Assembly: GCF_000757425.2 (NCBI RefSeq)
Contig: NZ_JPKR02000004.1
Location: 807,497-871,496 of the forward strand
DNA from: Tatumella morbirosei
GTDB taxonomy: Bacteria; Pseudomonadota; Gammaproteobacteria; Enterobacterales; Enterobacteriaceae
Direction of reading: 5' to 3'
Length of the DNA stretch: 64,000 nucleotides
In this document: positions 1 to 9,912 of the stretch, one piece after another
Position numbering within the stretch: position 1 is the stretch's first letter
Layout of the letters: every line of letters starts with the position of its first letter
Notes under the pieces: generated by a model
What the model was told of the DNA's origin: nothing
The model's input: the letters and a program-made list of their open reading frames with translations, nothing else
Database searches by the model: none
Program-made: the position numbers and the translations under genes

Positions 1-1578
1 CCGGTTCGCGACGCCATACATGCCATCTTTGGCAATTTCCCAGTAACCCGAATCGATTTCACCGACGCGACCCGCCTCAGCCGGTCGGAATGGAATAATT
101 TCGGAGCCGCGGCTTTCAGCGACCAGAAAATGAGGAACTTTGACCACGCCATCATTAATCAGTGTCATTAATGCCTTATTCATCTGCAACGGTGTGGCTG
201 TCCAGTAGCCTTGTCCTATCCCCACCGGAATGGTATCTCCCTGGTACCAGGGTTTTTTATAGCGGCGTAACTTCCATTCACGGGTCGGCATATTGCCGGC
301 ACTTTCCTGGGGTAAATCAACCCCGGTACGGGAACCGTAACCGAATTTCTGCATCCATTCTGACAACCGGTCGATCCCCATATCATAGGCGACCTGATAG
401 AAAAAAGTATCTGCAGATTCTTCAAGAGATTTCGTGACATTTAGCCGGCCATGACCCCATTTTTTCCAGTCACGATAGCGTTTATCGGAGCCCGGCAGTT
501 GCCACCAGCCAGGATCGAATAATGAGGTGTTACGATTAATTACACCTGCGGATAATGCTGAAACAGCGACATAAGGTTTTACCGTAGAGGCTGGCGGATA
601 GGCGGCCTGGATGGCCCTGTTGTACAAGGGACGGTTCTGATCGGTCAGGAGTCCTTTGTAGTCGGTAGCCGAAATACCGTTAACAAACAGGTTGGCATCG
701 TAACTCGGGTTTGAAACCATCGCGAGTATTTCGCCGTTGCGGGGATCGGTCACGACCACCGCGGCACGACTGCCCTGTAACAACGTTTCAATATATTGTT
801 GTAGTTTCAGGTCCAGGCTCAGGTAGATATCGTGACCAGCAACGGGTGGTTCCTGATTTAGCTGACGAATTACCCTGCCACGATTATTGACCTCGACTTC
901 TTCATAACCTGTTTTCCCGTGCAGCGTGTCTTCGTAGTAACTCTCAATACCCAGTTTTCCGATATCATGAGTCGCCGCATAGTTACCGGTTTTCCCTTCC
1001 TGATCGAGCCGCTGGACGTCACGATCATTGATTTTTGAAACGTATCCCACGACATGGGTTAGGGTGGCACCATAAGGATAATAGCGCCGCTGATACCCTT
1101 TAATTTCAACCCCGGGATAACGATACTGATTGACGGAAAAACGGGCTATCTGCAAATCGTTAAGATTACTTTTCAGCGGGATAGAGGTAAAACGCCGGGA
1201 ACGTTTACGCTCTTTTTCAAATGCATCAAGATCTTCCTGGCTTAAATTCAGGACCGCCTGTAACTCACGTAAAGTTTGTGACAGATTAGCCACTTTTTCA
1301 GGAACCAGTTCAGCCTGGTAGATGGTCCGGTTGACTGCCAGCGGAATTTTGTTCCGGTCGTAAATGATTCCCCTGCTGGGGGCAACCGGTACCAGTTTAA
1401 TACGGTTCTGATTCGACCGGGTACTGTAATCATCAAAATGCAGAATTTGCAGATGCCAGAGATTAAACGCCAGAATCGCACTCAGCATAAAAATACCGAG
1501 AAAAGCAATTAACGCCCGTCTGGCGAACAATTGTTGTTCGGCACTGTAATCCCTGAAAGCACTTCTGGTTAAATTCAT
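1..1578 (-). CDS. mrdA: Penicillin-binding protein 2, transpeptidase of the elongasome (3' end outside window)
   Basis: PBP2 is the D,D-transpeptidase that cross-links peptidoglycan during lateral wall growth, working with RodA in the inner membrane. The reading frame starts at 1578 (MNLTRSAF) and stays open to base 1, giving 526 visible codons; the family has about 630. A membrane anchor lies at residues 20-45 (ALIAFLGIFMLSAILAFNLW). The PBP dimerisation region with the SRGIIYDRN motif follows, then the transpeptidase domain with the active-site motif PASTVKP, catalytic Ser near residue 331. The SAD triad (EESADTFFY) is present; the KTG motif would fall beyond the left edge. Hand translation of the first 360 codons showed no frameshift. 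It is first in the order mrdA-rlmH-rsfS read from the right, as in E. coli, where rodA follows. Confidence 0.97.
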   Translation of the reverse strand, partial: MNLTRSAFRDYSAEQQLFARRALIAFLGIFMLSAILAFNLWHLQILHFDDYSTRSNQNRIKLVPVAPSRGIIYDRNKIPLAVNRTIYQAELVPEKVANLSQTLRELQAVLNLSQEDLDAFEKERKRSRRFTSIPLKSNLNDLQIARFSVNQYRYPGVEIKGYQRRYYPYGATLTHVVGYVSKINDRDVQRLDQEGKTGNYAATHDIGKLGIESYYEDTLHGKTGYEEVEVNNRGRVIRQLNQEPPVAGHDIYLSLDLKLQQYIETLLQGSRAAVVVTDPRNGEILAMVSNPSYDANLFVNGISATDYKGLLTDQNRPLYNRAIQAAYPPASTVKPYVAVSALSAGVINRNTSLFDPGWWQLPGSDKRYRDWKKWGHGRLNVTKSLEESADTFFYQVAYDMGIDRLSEWMQKFGYGSRTGVDLPQESAGNMPTREWKLRRYKKPWYQGDTIPVGIGQGYWTATPLQMNKALMTLINDGVVKVPHFLVAESRGSEIIPFRPAEAGRVGEIDSGYWEIAKDGMYGVANR

Positions 1579-1613
1579 CCGCGGCCTGTCAGTCCGGAAG
1601 TTACCTTATCGGG

Positions 1614-2084
1614 CTATTCGCGGTGATAAGGGTGGTTGGTAGTAATACTCCACGCCCGGTAGAGGCTTTCTGCGACCAGAACACGCACCAGCGGGTGAGG
1701 GAGTGTAAGTGCTGATAAAGACCAGCTTTGTTCGGCGGCAGCTTTACAGGCCGGAGCCAGTCCTTCCGGCCCGCCGATGAGCAGGCTGACATCCCGACCG
1801 TCCTGTTTCCAGCGCTCCAGTTGCTGTGCCAGCTGTGGGGTTTCCCAGGGGTGCCCCGGGATATCAAGAGTGACAATCCGGTTACCTTTTCCGACAGCAG
1901 CCAGCATTGCATCGCCTTCTTTTTCCAGAATGCGTTTAATATCTGCATTTTTACCCCGTTTACCGGCAGGAACTTCAGTCAGTTCAAACGGCATATCTTT
2001 GGGGAAACGGCGCAGATAATCCATAAATCCGGTCTGGACCCAGTCAGGCATTTTAGTGCCGACGGCGACAAGTTGCAGTTTCAC
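1614..2084 (-). CDS. rlmH: 23S rRNA pseudouridine-1915 N3-methyltransferase
   Basis: RlmH methylates pseudouridine 1915 in helix 69 of 23S rRNA on assembled 70S ribosomes, using S-adenosylmethionine. The 156-residue protein is the normal family length (155 in E. coli). It begins [13 protein letters not shown] and is a single SPOUT (trefoil-knot) domain. The SAM-binding knot is visible as LLIGGPEGL around residues 102-110, followed by the C-terminal [28 protein letters not shown] segment ending HPYHRE. It lies three bases downstream of rsfS and upstream of mrdA, so it is probably cotranscribed with both. Identification is firm. Confidence 0.98.
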   Translation of the reverse strand: MKLQLVAVGTKMPDWVQTGFMDYLRRFPKDMPFELTEVPAGKRGKNADIKRILEKEGDAMLAAVGKGNRIVTLDIPGHPWETPQLAQQLERWKQDGRDVSLLIGGPEGLAPACKAAAEQSWSLSALTLPHPLVRVLVAESLYRAWSITTNHPYHRE

Positions 2085-2087
2085 CCA

Positions 2088-2405
2088 TCAGCCCCAGAGT
2101 TTTTCCAGTTCGTATAACTGGCGGCTTTCTTCCTGCATCACATGGACAATAACTTCACCGAGATCGACAACCACCCAGTCACCGCTCTCTTTACCATCGG
2201 TGCCCAGCGGGCTGACTCCGGCTGCACGTGATTCCTGGACCAGGTGATCAGCAATGGACACTACGTGACGGTTGGAGGTACCGGTACAGATAACCATACA
2301 ATCGGTGATGCTGGATTTACCCCGGACATCAATAGCTATGATATCCTGAGCTTTAAGGTCATCGACTTTATCGATAACAAAGGATTGGAGTGTCTGGCCT
2401 TGCAA
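2088..2405 (-). CDS. rsfS: Ribosomal silencing factor RsfS, TTG start
   Basis: RsfS binds ribosomal protein uL14 and blocks joining of the 30S and 50S subunits, lowering translation in stationary phase or starvation. The product is 105 residues, exactly the E. coli length, if translation starts at the TTG at 2405-2403, giving (M)[12 protein letters not shown]. An AGGGGA Shine-Dalgarno sequence lies 6-7 bases upstream of that TTG. The frame is open further upstream to 2501, but the extra 32 residues show no family similarity and the longer start would overlap nadD. Conserved features are [15 protein letters not shown], the CTGTSNRHV segment and the C-terminal [18 protein letters not shown]. 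It belongs to the iojap family and is probably cotranscribed with rlmH. Confidence 0.95.
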   Translation of the reverse strand: MQGQTLQSFVIDKVDDLKAQDIIAIDVRGKSSITDCMVICTGTSNRHVVSIADHLVQESRAAGVSPLGTDGKESGDWVVVDLGEVIVHVMQEESRQLYELEKLWG

Positions 2406-2497
2406 AAGGTTCCCCTCGTGATGAACTGACAAAACAGAATGCCCGTCGTTTCTGCCGACCGGCTGAATTTGAAGCGGCGCAGTATAGCATGCCACAA

Positions 2498-3142
2498 TCA
2501 ATCGCGATATAAGCCAGCCTGTTCGATGTAGTTTATCACCGGTTGCGGTAATAAATCCGCACAGGAAAGACCTGCATGACGACGTTGACGAATTTCGGTC
2601 GCTGATATTGAGTATAGCGGAGTATCCGCCAGCAGGATCAGTCCGGAAGGTTGCTGATGTAATTGTTGTACATCATGGGTCAGATGCTGGTTGATCCAGT
2701 GCTGTAGTTCAGCAGATTCAGGGGGGTGCTGATAGCCAGGACGACGGCAAACCAGCAAGTGGCATAATGATGTCAGTTCCTGCCAGCGGTGCCAGGTATT
2801 CAGAGTCAGCAAAGAGTCCTGACCAATAATAAAAGCCAGGGGCTGTGTGGCTCCGCGTTCGGCACGTAACATTTCCAGAGTGGTGACTGTCCGGGATGGT
2901 TCATCGCGCCGCAATTCCCGGTCATCAATCTCAAATAAGGGTAAGTCAGCTATGGCACAACGCAGCATCGCAAGACGTTGTTCAGCACTGGCATCCGGCT
3001 GCGGCCGGTGAGGCGGCAGATTGTTCGGCAGCAATGTGACTTTATGCAACCCGGTATCAGCGGCCAGAGCTTCCACCGCATGCAGATGACCATAATGAAC
3101 AGGATCGAAGGTGCCACCAAACAGCGCATGAAGTTCAGACAT
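2498..3142 (-). CDS. nadD: Nicotinate-mononucleotide adenylyltransferase
   Basis: NadD transfers AMP from ATP to nicotinate mononucleotide, making deamido-NAD in NAD synthesis. With the start at 3142 ([14 protein letters not shown]) the protein has 214 residues, against 213 in E. coli. The nucleotidyltransferase motif [12 protein letters not shown] is at residues 8-19 and the second phosphate-binding motif ISATEIRQR is near the C-terminus. An in-frame upstream start at 3169 would add nine residues lying inside holA and is less likely. The start codon overlaps the last eight bases of holA, suggesting translational coupling in a lptE-holA-nadD-rsfS-rlmH series. Confidence 0.97.
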   Translation of the reverse strand: MSELHALFGGTFDPVHYGHLHAVEALAADTGLHKVTLLPNNLPPHRPQPDASAEQRLAMLRCAIADLPLFEIDDRELRRDEPSRTVTTLEMLRAERGATQPLAFIIGQDSLLTLNTWHRWQELTSLCHLLVCRRPGYQHPPESAELQHWINQHLTHDVQQLHQQPSGLILLADTPLYSISATEIRQRRHAGLSCADLLPQPVINYIEQAGLYRD

Positions 3143-4169
3143 GATCAAGTGCCGGTGAACTTTGGTCAAGGGAGAGTTGCAGCGTCAGAGTGCTGAGTGC
3201 CGGCCAGACATCACTACCGAAATCCTGTTTGATCATCAGTTCGATAGCTGCCAGCAGACGAATTGACTGATGAAGCCGTGCTTTATTCAGCCGTTGGAGG
3301 GCTGCACTAAACAGCGGCCTACGGTTTTGCCAGATACGGTGCTGGTCCATCAGTTGACGAACCGGCTGAGAGCCCTGGTCCTGCTGTAAACGAAGCAGTG
3401 TCATGACTTCGCGCTGTAATGTCCTTAGCAGAATGACGGGTTCGACAGCTTCTTTTTGCAGTTGCTGTAAAATATGCAACGCCCGTTTACTTTTTCCACC
3501 AAGGATCGCATCCACCCAATGATACGGGGAAAAGTGAGCGGCATCATTGACTGCCTGCTCGACTCTGGGCAAGGTGAGCTGACCTTCCGGCCACAATAAA
3601 GATAGACGCTCCAGTGCCTGTGAAAGCGCCAGTAGATTTCCCTCATAGCAGTAACACAATAAATTGATGGCCTGTGGGTCCACTGACAGCCCGAGTGCAG
3701 TACAACGCTGGCTCACCCAACGTGGCAGTTGCGCCTGTTCCGGGGTTGTGCAGGGAACCATGACTCCGTTGCCGGACAGGGCCTTAAACCACTGGCTGTT
3801 TTCCTGAGCCTTCGAGAGCTTATTCAGATGAACAATCAGTATCAGATCGCTGTGCAGCATTTCGGCCAGTTGTACCAGCCGGGTGGCCAGCGCCGTGGCC
3901 GGGCCATTTTCCGGCATTTCAAGTGTCAGTGTCTGACGCTGGGTGAACAGGCTAAGGGACTGGCAGGCAGTAAAAAGGGCATCCCAGTCAGTGTGGTTGT
4001 CCACACTGAATCTGAGATTTTCGAGAAACTGATGCTGTCGGGCAGCCGCGATAATGGCATCGTGGCTCTCCTGACGGAGTAAGGGATCATTGCCACACAG
4101 AAAATAACTGCCGCGCAATCCCTCAGAGAGTTGCGCGGCGAGTTGTTCAGGGTAAATCCTGATCATCAT
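3135..4169 (-). CDS. holA: DNA polymerase III delta subunit
   Basis: The delta subunit is the wrench of the clamp loader: it opens the beta sliding clamp so it can be placed on primed DNA. The product is 344 residues (343 in E. coli) and keeps the start MIRIYPEQL and the long conserved stretches [26 protein letters not shown] and [11 protein letters not shown] in the AAA-like and collar regions. Two ATG codons stand in tandem (4169 and 4166); the first forms an ATGA overlap with the lptE stop, the second corresponds to the E. coli start. The 3' end overlaps nadD by eight bases. Translation is probably coupled to both neighbours. Confidence 0.97.
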   Translation of the reverse strand: MMIRIYPEQLAAQLSEGLRGSYFLCGNDPLLRQESHDAIIAAARQHQFLENLRFSVDNHTDWDALFTACQSLSLFTQRQTLTLEMPENGPATALATRLVQLAEMLHSDLILIVHLNKLSKAQENSQWFKALSGNGVMVPCTTPEQAQLPRWVSQRCTALGLSVDPQAINLLCYCYEGNLLALSQALERLSLLWPEGQLTLPRVEQAVNDAAHFSPYHWVDAILGGKSKRALHILQQLQKEAVEPVILLRTLQREVMTLLRLQQDQGSQPVRQLMDQHRIWQNRRPLFSAALQRLNKARLHQSIRLLAAIELMIKQDFGSDVWPALSTLTLQLSLDQSSPALDHV

Positions 4170-4762
4170 TGTGAGGTCGCGGAACCTGCAGTATCACTCT
4201 GCTGCCCGGAGTGCGATGTGATCGTTTCCGGGGCTGGCAAAGTTTCTGCTGTGTTGAGCTGTGCCGCGTGTACCGCGATTAACTGCCGAACCAGCTGCTC
4301 AGCAGCCCGCACCCGCATTTCCTGATAAATCATGTCCTGCTCAGAATCCTTCGCCAGCGGAACCCCGGAGTTATCAAAGAAAGTCCGGTAAACCGTAGTA
4401 CTCAATGGATAGATTCCTTTACCCGGTAACAGGACCTGTGCTGTCACGGTCAGGTGCAGCTGATACTCTGCAGCGGTACCATCAATGAAGACAGAGGCAG
4501 TAGAGCGACCGGTATTTTCTGCCTCAAGACGTAATGACGGAATGCTATTACGTCGGTCAGCACTATCATCAACCAGAGTAATCGCATTTAACCGTAATTC
4601 CTGACGCACGGTTCTGGCCAGAGGGCCATAGGGATCATTACTGGTTAAAATCATGGTCTGCATTTCCTTCGGGATCTGTGTTGTCCCGCGGGTATGAAAA
4701 CCACAGCCTGCGGTGGCCAACACAGCCACCGCAAGTATCAGGGTTGAAAAAAATTGTCGCAC
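4166..4762 (-). CDS. lptE: LPS-assembly lipoprotein LptE
   Basis: LptE is the outer-membrane lipoprotein that plugs the LptD barrel and helps place lipopolysaccharide in the outer leaflet. The 198-residue product begins with a lipoprotein signal peptide ending at LATAGC, so Cys20 should be the acylated residue. The mature part (GFHTRGTTQIPKEMQTM) matches the family, and the C-terminal Gln/Thr/Ser-rich tail is variable in enterobacteria. It follows leuS by 14 bases and overlaps holA by four bases (ATGA), the same leuS-lptE-holA order as E. coli. Confidence 0.96.
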   Translation of the reverse strand: MRQFFSTLILAVAVLATAGCGFHTRGTTQIPKEMQTMILTSNDPYGPLARTVRQELRLNAITLVDDSADRRNSIPSLRLEAENTGRSTASVFIDGTAAEYQLHLTVTAQVLLPGKGIYPLSTTVYRTFFDNSGVPLAKDSEQDMIYQEMRVRAAEQLVRQLIAVHAAQLNTAETLPAPETITSHSGQQSDTAGSATSQ

Positions 4763-4776
4763 ATTGCCTCCTGCGC

Positions 4777-7359
4777 TTAACCTACAACCAGGTTAAGCAG
4801 TTTACCCGGAACGTAAATAACTTTACGTACAGTCACGCCTTCCAGATATTTTGCCACAAGATGTTCTTTAGCAGCCAGTGCCTGAACCTGTTCCTGGGTT
4901 GCGGTGACCGGGACTGTAATTTTGCCACGAACTTTACCATTCACCTGAACCACCACCAGTAAGGAGTCTTCAACCATGGCACTCTCGTCAGCGACCGGCC
5001 ATTCGGCATTATCGATAGTGTCTGTGTGACCCAGTGTCTGCCATAATTCAAAGCAGGCATGTGGAGTGAATGGATACAGTAACCGGACCACAGAATCCAA
5101 CGCCTCCTGCATCAGTGCCCGATCCTGATCGGTATCCTGAGGCGCCTTCAGCAATTTATTCATCAGTTCCATGATAGCAGCAATGGCGGTGTTAAATGTC
5201 TGACGACGGCCAATATCATCCGATACTTTCGCAATAGTTTTATGAACATCGCGACGCAGTGCCTTCTGGTCTTCGTTGAGTACATCAGCCTGCAGAGCAG
5301 GAGCGCTGCCTTTACTGCTGTGATCGTAAACCAGTTTCCAGACACGTTTCAGGAAGCGGTTAGCGCCTTCAACTCCGGACTCCTGCCATTCCAAAGTCAT
5401 ATCTGCCGGAGAAGCAAACATCATAAACAGACGTACGGTATCAGCACCGTAGCGCTCAACCATCAGTTGTGGGTCAATACCGTTATTTTTAGATTTTGAC
5501 ATCTTACTCATACCGGCGTAAGTCACTTCACGCCCGTCTTTGTCTGTTGCACTGGTAATCCGGCCTTTGTCATCGCGTACCACTGAGACATCGACCGGGG
5601 AAACCCAGTTACGCTCTCCGCTGGCACCGGTGTAGTAGAAGGCATCAGCCAGAACCATTCCCTGACATAACAGGCGTTTGGCTGGTTCACTGGAATTCAC
5701 CAGACCTGCATCACGTAATAACTTGTGGAAGAAGCGGAAATACATCAGGTGCATGATGGCATGCTCGATACCGCCTACATACTGATCCACCGGCAGCCAG
5801 TAGTTAGCCGCCGCCGGGTCCAGCATTCCTTTATCATAATCAGCACAGGTGTAGCGTGCGTAGTACCATGAGGATTCCATAAAGGTATCGAAGGTATCTG
5901 TTTCGCGCAGCGCCGGCTGACCGTTGACGGTGGTTTTCGCCCACTCAGGATCGGCTTTGATCGGACTGGTGATACCATTCATTTCGACATCTTCCGGCAG
6001 AATGACCGGCAGCTGGTCTTCAGGTGTCGGGATAACGGTACCGTCTTCCAGGGTCACCATCGGGATCGGCGCACCCCAGTAGCGCTGGCGGGAAACACCC
6101 CAGTCACGCAGACGGTAGTTGACTTTACGTTCGCCTACACCTTTGGCTGCCAGAGCATCGGCAATGGCATTAAAACCGTCTTGATAAGAGAGACCATCGA
6201 ACTGTGCAGAATTAAACAGAGTTCCTTTGCTGGTCATTGCTGCTTCAGAAATGTCCGGTTCACTGCCATCTTCGTTGAGGATCACCGCTTTGATTGGCAG
6301 GTCATATTTATGGGCAAATTCCCAGTCACGCTGGTCATGGCCAGGTACTGCCATCACCGCACCGGTGCCATATTCCATCAGGACAAAGTTAGCGACCCAT
6401 AGCGGTAATTTTTCACCGGTCAGCGGGTGAACCACAAACGTCCCGGTCGGGTGACCTTTCTTCTCCATGGTTGCCATGTCAGCTTCGGCAACTTTGGTAT
6501 TCCGGCATTCATCAATAAATGCTGTCAGGTCCGGGTTATTCACCGCTGCCTGCTGCGCCAGTGGGTGTCCGGCGGCGACTGCCACATAAGTCGCCCCCAT
6601 AAAAGTGTCCGGACGGGTAGTATAAACGGTCAGTGTTTCGCGGCTGTCCGCGACATCAAAGGTGATTTCAACCCCTTCGGAACGACCGATCCAGTTGCGC
6701 TGCATGGTTTTAACCTGTTCAGGCCAGCCTTCCAGCGTATCCAGGTCATTTAACAGCTCTTCTGCGTAGGCAGTAATTTTAATGAACCATTGCGGGATTT
6801 CTTTACGTTCAACTTTGGTATCACAACGCCAGCAACAGCCTTCGATAACCTGTTCGTTCGCCAGTACGGTCTGGTCATTCGGGCACCAGTTCACCGCAGA
6901 GGTTTTTTTGTAGACCAGGCCTTTCTCGAATAATTTGGTGAAGAACCACTGTTCCCAGCGGTAATATTCCGGCTGACAGGTGGCCAGTTCACGGCTCCAG
7001 TCATAACCAAAACCCAGCAGTTTCAGCTGGTTTTTCATGTAGGCAATATTTTCGTAGGTCCATGGGGCAGGGGCGGTATTGTTTTTCACCGCAGCACCTT
7101 CCGCAGGCAGACCGAAAGCATCCCAGCCTATCGGCTGCAGAACATTTTTTCCGAGCAGTCGCTGATAACGGGCAATAACATCACCGATAGTGTAGTTACG
7201 CACGTGTCCCATGTGTAGACGACCAGAAGGATAGGGTAACATTGACAGGCAGTAGTACTTCTCTTTCCCTTCCTGTTCAGTGACTTTAAAGGTTTCCTGA
7301 TCGTGCCAGTGTTTCTGGACTTTAGATTCTATCTCTTCCGGGCGGTATTGCTCTTGCAT
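4777..7359 (-). CDS. leuS: Leucyl-tRNA synthetase
   Basis: LeuS charges tRNA-Leu with leucine in the cytosol and edits mischarged norvaline and isoleucine. It is 860 residues, the same as E. coli. The class I signature [14 protein letters not shown] lies near residue 45, the CP1 editing domain includes [15 protein letters not shown], and the second signature [12 protein letters not shown] is at about residue 620. The C-terminal domain ends [15 protein letters not shown]. It is the first gene of the leftward run to mrdA. A tRNA-Leu gene (18945-19029) occurs in the same window, but the two are not linked in an operon. Confidence 0.99.
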   Translation of the reverse strand: MQEQYRPEEIESKVQKHWHDQETFKVTEQEGKEKYYCLSMLPYPSGRLHMGHVRNYTIGDVIARYQRLLGKNVLQPIGWDAFGLPAEGAAVKNNTAPAPWTYENIAYMKNQLKLLGFGYDWSRELATCQPEYYRWEQWFFTKLFEKGLVYKKTSAVNWCPNDQTVLANEQVIEGCCWRCDTKVERKEIPQWFIKITAYAEELLNDLDTLEGWPEQVKTMQRNWIGRSEGVEITFDVADSRETLTVYTTRPDTFMGATYVAVAAGHPLAQQAAVNNPDLTAFIDECRNTKVAEADMATMEKKGHPTGTFVVHPLTGEKLPLWVANFVLMEYGTGAVMAVPGHDQRDWEFAHKYDLPIKAVILNEDGSEPDISEAAMTSKGTLFNSAQFDGLSYQDGFNAIADALAAKGVGERKVNYRLRDWGVSRQRYWGAPIPMVTLEDGTVIPTPEDQLPVILPEDVEMNGITSPIKADPEWAKTTVNGQPALRETDTFDTFMESSWYYARYTCADYDKGMLDPAAANYWLPVDQYVGGIEHAIMHLMYFRFFHKLLRDAGLVNSSEPAKRLLCQGMVLADAFYYTGASGERNWVSPVDVSVVRDDKGRITSATDKDGREVTYAGMSKMSKSKNNGIDPQLMVERYGADTVRLFMMFASPADMTLEWQESGVEGANRFLKRVWKLVYDHSSKGSAPALQADVLNEDQKALRRDVHKTIAKVSDDIGRRQTFNTAIAAIMELMNKLLKAPQDTDQDRALMQEALDSVVRLLYPFTPHACFELWQTLGHTDTIDNAEWPVADESAMVEDSLLVVVQVNGKVRGKITVPVTATQEQVQALAAKEHLVAKYLEGVTVRKVIYVPGKLLNLVVG

Positions 7360-7577
7360 GGCAGCCTGTGGTCCTTGTTGAATTGCGCGAAGCTAACTGC
7401 AGTGATTTTTCTACGATCCGCATAGCATACCCATAAGCCCGGTGCGCAACAACACCCGCATGACTTCGGGAGGAGATTTATCCGGTAAACCGGAGAAGGA
7501 CCGCGTTGGAAAACGGAGTATTTCAGGGCGGAAGAACAACATCAGTAAGCAAAAAGCGATTGCTGTGCCAGTAATAA

Positions 7578-7609
7578 CGGCATTTCACCGCCGCTGCAGT
7601 GAAATGCCG
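7578..7609 (-). terminator. Stem-loop downstream of gltL (possible operon end)
   Basis: A perfect 10-base inverted repeat (CGGCATTTCA at 7578-7587 and TGAAATGCCG at 7600-7609) with a 12-base loop lies just past the gltL stop. No T-run follows on the minus strand, so it is not a classical intrinsic terminator; it may protect the 3' end or mark a Rho-dependent end. The remaining sequence between leuS and gltL (7360-7577) shows no gene. Confidence 0.5.
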
Positions 7610-7619
7610 GAACTGAAGA

Positions 7620-8345
7620 TTAGTGAATTATTTTCGCCAGGAAATCTTTGGCCCGGTCTGAGGCGGGATGATTAAAAAATGCATCCTTATCAGAATCCTC
7701 GACAATTTTTCCCTCATCCATAAAAATGACCCGGTTTGCTACCTTACGGGCAAAACCCATTTCATGGGTGACTACCATCATTGTCATGCCTTCATTGGCC
7801 AGTTCTACCATGACGTCCAGCACTTCATTAATCATCTCCGGGTCCAGTGCCGATGTGGGTTCATCAAACAACATGGCGATGGGATCCATACAAAGTGCTC
7901 TGGCTATTGCCACCCTTTGTTGTTGTCCACCAGATAACTGTCCGGGAAATTTCTCTGCATGAGCTGCCAGCCCAACCCTGGCCAGGAGTTTCAGTCCTTT
8001 CTCCCGGGCTTCTGTTTTATTTCTGCCCAGGACTTTCACCTGAGCCAGCGTCAGGTTATCGACAATACTCAGATGCGGAAACAGTTCAAAGTGTTGGAAT
8101 ACCATGCCGACTTTACTGCGCAGTTTCGCCAGATTAGTTTTCCGATCATTGACTTCAGTACCGTTGACCAGAATACTTCCCTGCTGAACCGGCTCCAGAC
8201 CATTCACTGTTTTGATCAGTGTTGATTTTCCCGACCCTGACGGGCCGCACACCACCACAACCTCACCTTTTTTAACTTCCGTGGTGCAGTCTGTCAGCAC
8301 CTGAAAGTGACCATACCATTTAGAAACATTTTTCAGGTTAATCAT
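7620..8345 (-). CDS. gltL: Glutamate/aspartate ABC transporter ATP-binding protein
   Basis: GltL is the ATPase that powers uptake of glutamate and aspartate through GltJK. Its 241 residues include the Walker A motif GPSGSGKST (about residues 34-42), the ABC signature LSGGQQQRVAIARAL, the Walker B LFDEPTSALDP and the H-loop VTHEMGFA, typical of polar amino acid importers. It is the last gene of gltIJKL, overlapping gltK by one base (TGATG-type junction). The E. coli protein has the same length. Confidence 0.97.
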   Translation of the reverse strand: MINLKNVSKWYGHFQVLTDCTTEVKKGEVVVVCGPSGSGKSTLIKTVNGLEPVQQGSILVNGTEVNDRKTNLAKLRSKVGMVFQHFELFPHLSIVDNLTLAQVKVLGRNKTEAREKGLKLLARVGLAAHAEKFPGQLSGGQQQRVAIARALCMDPIAMLFDEPTSALDPEMINEVLDVMVELANEGMTMMVVTHEMGFARKVANRVIFMDEGKIVEDSDKDAFFNHPASDRAKDFLAKIIH

Positions 8346-9022
8346 CAGACGGCCCTTCTCTTTTTCATATAACTGACCAGCAGCGAAATGCTCAGACTGA
8401 TAACAAAGTAGACCAGACCGGCAAACAGTATCATTTCTACCTGGGTACCATCCCGATCGCCGATGGTGGAGGCGGTACGGAAGAAGTCAGCCAGGCTGAG
8501 GACATAAACCAGGGAAGTATCCTGAAACAGTACTATCCCCTGGGTGAGCAGTAATGGCACCATGGCACGGAAAGCCTGGGGCAGAATAACCAACCGCATG
8601 GCCTGCCAGTGGGTCATTCCCAAAGCCAGTGCTGCACCGGACTGCCCCTTGCCAATACTCTGAATTCCGGCGCGGATGATCTCGGAATAGTAGGCGGCTT
8701 CAAACAGCGAAAATGCCACCATCGCGGAAATCAGCCGGATATCGGTTTTCGGTGACAAACCGAGTACCGATTGCAGAAACCCGGGAACTATCAGGTAAAA
8801 CCATAACAGCACCATGACCAGCGGTACCGCCCTGAAAAGATTGACATATAGTCGCGCCAGCCAGCTAATGACCCTGACTCCGGACAAGCGCATAACGGCA
8901 AGTAATGTGCCCCACAGAATGCCGAAGACGATGGCACAGACGGTAATTTTAAGCGTCACTATCATTCCGTCAGCGAGGAAGGGAAGGCTTGGCGGTATGG
9001 AGCTCCAGTCAAATGAATACAT
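8345..9022 (-). CDS. gltK: Glutamate/aspartate ABC transporter permease
   Basis: GltK is one of two inner-membrane permeases of the periplasmic glutamate/aspartate importer. The 225-residue protein starts [16 protein letters not shown] and has five or so hydrophobic segments. The EAA loop that contacts the ATPase is seen as [24 protein letters not shown]. It overlaps gltL by one base downstream and gltJ by one base upstream, so the three genes are tightly coupled. Confidence 0.96.
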   Translation of the reverse strand: MYSFDWSSIPPSLPFLADGMIVTLKITVCAIVFGILWGTLLAVMRLSGVRVISWLARLYVNLFRAVPLVMVLLWFYLIVPGFLQSVLGLSPKTDIRLISAMVAFSLFEAAYYSEIIRAGIQSIGKGQSGAALALGMTHWQAMRLVILPQAFRAMVPLLLTQGIVLFQDTSLVYVLSLADFFRTASTIGDRDGTQVEMILFAGLVYFVISLSISLLVSYMKKRRAV

Positions 9023-9762
9023 TATTTACTCCCTATATGGCCAGGTAAGCGTAGTTTGCGTTCCAGCAGACTCATGACCAGCATGATGGCAGCATTGATA
9101 ATGATATAAGCCACAGTAATGGCGGTGAACGACTCATAGGCGTGCGCAGAGTAGTCCAGCAATTTACCAGCCTGTGCAGCCATATCCACCAGCCCGATAG
9201 TCGAGGCAATGGCAGAGTTCTTCACCAGGTTGAGCATTTCTGAAGTCATTGGCGGGACGATGATGCGGTAAGCATTTGGCAATAACACGTAGCGGTAGCA
9301 CTGTGGGAGTGTCATACCCAGAGCCATACTGGCATTTTTCTGACCACGCGGCAGTGACTGGATAGCGGTCCTGACCTGCTCACACACACGGGCCGCAGTA
9401 AACAGCCCCAGGCAAATCACGGAACTGATGAAAAACTGAATATTTGGGTCGAGTTCAGATTTAAACCACATCCCGAGGTTTTCCCCCACCAGTTCCGGAG
9501 CGACCAGATACCAGAAGAAAAACTGAACGATCAGTGGAATGTTACGAAACAGTTCGACATAGCAGGCTCCGATGGCTGAAAAAAAGCGATTCGGCAGGGT
9601 ACGCAAAATTCCAAACAGCGAACCGACCAGAAATGCTACCACCCATGCACATAACGAGACAGCAATCGTGACCTGGAAACCGGACCATAACCAACCCAGA
9701 TAAGTGGTATTGCCGAACGGGGCCTGTTCAAAAAATATGCCCCAGTTCCAGTTTGTGCCCAT
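9022..9762 (-). CDS. gltJ: Glutamate/aspartate ABC transporter permease
   Basis: GltJ pairs with GltK to form the membrane channel. Starting at the ATG at 9762 ([17 protein letters not shown]) gives 246 residues, equal to E. coli; an in-frame TTG two codons upstream is an alternative start. A GGGAG Shine-Dalgarno sequence precedes it. The EAA loop reads [20 protein letters not shown] and is followed by the permease end [15 protein letters not shown]. It begins only 13 bases after a hairpin and T-run that could stop most transcripts coming from gltI, so its expression probably depends on read-through. Confidence 0.96.
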   Translation of the reverse strand: MGTNWNWGIFFEQAPFGNTTYLGWLWSGFQVTIAVSLCAWVVAFLVGSLFGILRTLPNRFFSAIGACYVELFRNIPLIVQFFFWYLVAPELVGENLGMWFKSELDPNIQFFISSVICLGLFTAARVCEQVRTAIQSLPRGQKNASMALGMTLPQCYRYVLLPNAYRIIVPPMTSEMLNLVKNSAIASTIGLVDMAAQAGKLLDYSAHAYESFTAITVAYIIINAAIMLVMSLLERKLRLPGHIGSK

Positions 9763-9775
9763 AATCAACTCCCGG

Positions 9776-9798
9776 TAAAAAGGATAGCATGGCTACCC
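9776..9798 (-). terminator. Intrinsic terminator/attenuator between gltI and gltJ
   Basis: On the minus strand a GGGTAGC stem, CAT loop and GCTATCC stem (9782-9798) is followed directly by TTTTTA (9776-9781). One pair is G-U. It sits inside the gltIJKL operon, right before the gltJ ribosome-binding site, so it should lower the permease/ATPase genes relative to the abundant binding protein GltI. In E. coli the SroC small RNA ends at the terminator in this position. Confidence 0.85.
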
Positions 9799-9912
9799 CG
9801 AAGACTGATGAACCCAGCCATATTGACGCCACCGCTGGCACTAAGCTGTGCGAACGGTAGCGCCAGAAGCCTCAGTTATTTCTGAAGCACTTCATTGCTT
9901 TCAGGGTTGTGG
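9776..9912 (-). ncRNA. sroC: Probable SroC small RNA (gltI 3' region)
   Basis: E. coli SroC is a processed fragment of the gltIJKL transcript, taken from the gltI-gltJ gap, that pairs with and destabilises the small RNA GcvB. Here the gap has the same place and size (about 140 bases) and ends in the intrinsic terminator described at 9776-9798. The assignment rests on position and the terminator; I did not verify the GcvB pairing bases. The 5' end is unknown and may lie inside the gltI coding end. Confidence 0.5.

Noticed and set aside
1601..1948. A 115-codon minus-strand frame overlapping rlmH
   Set aside because: RlmH in the other frame is a clear family match over its whole length; this frame has no recognisable features.
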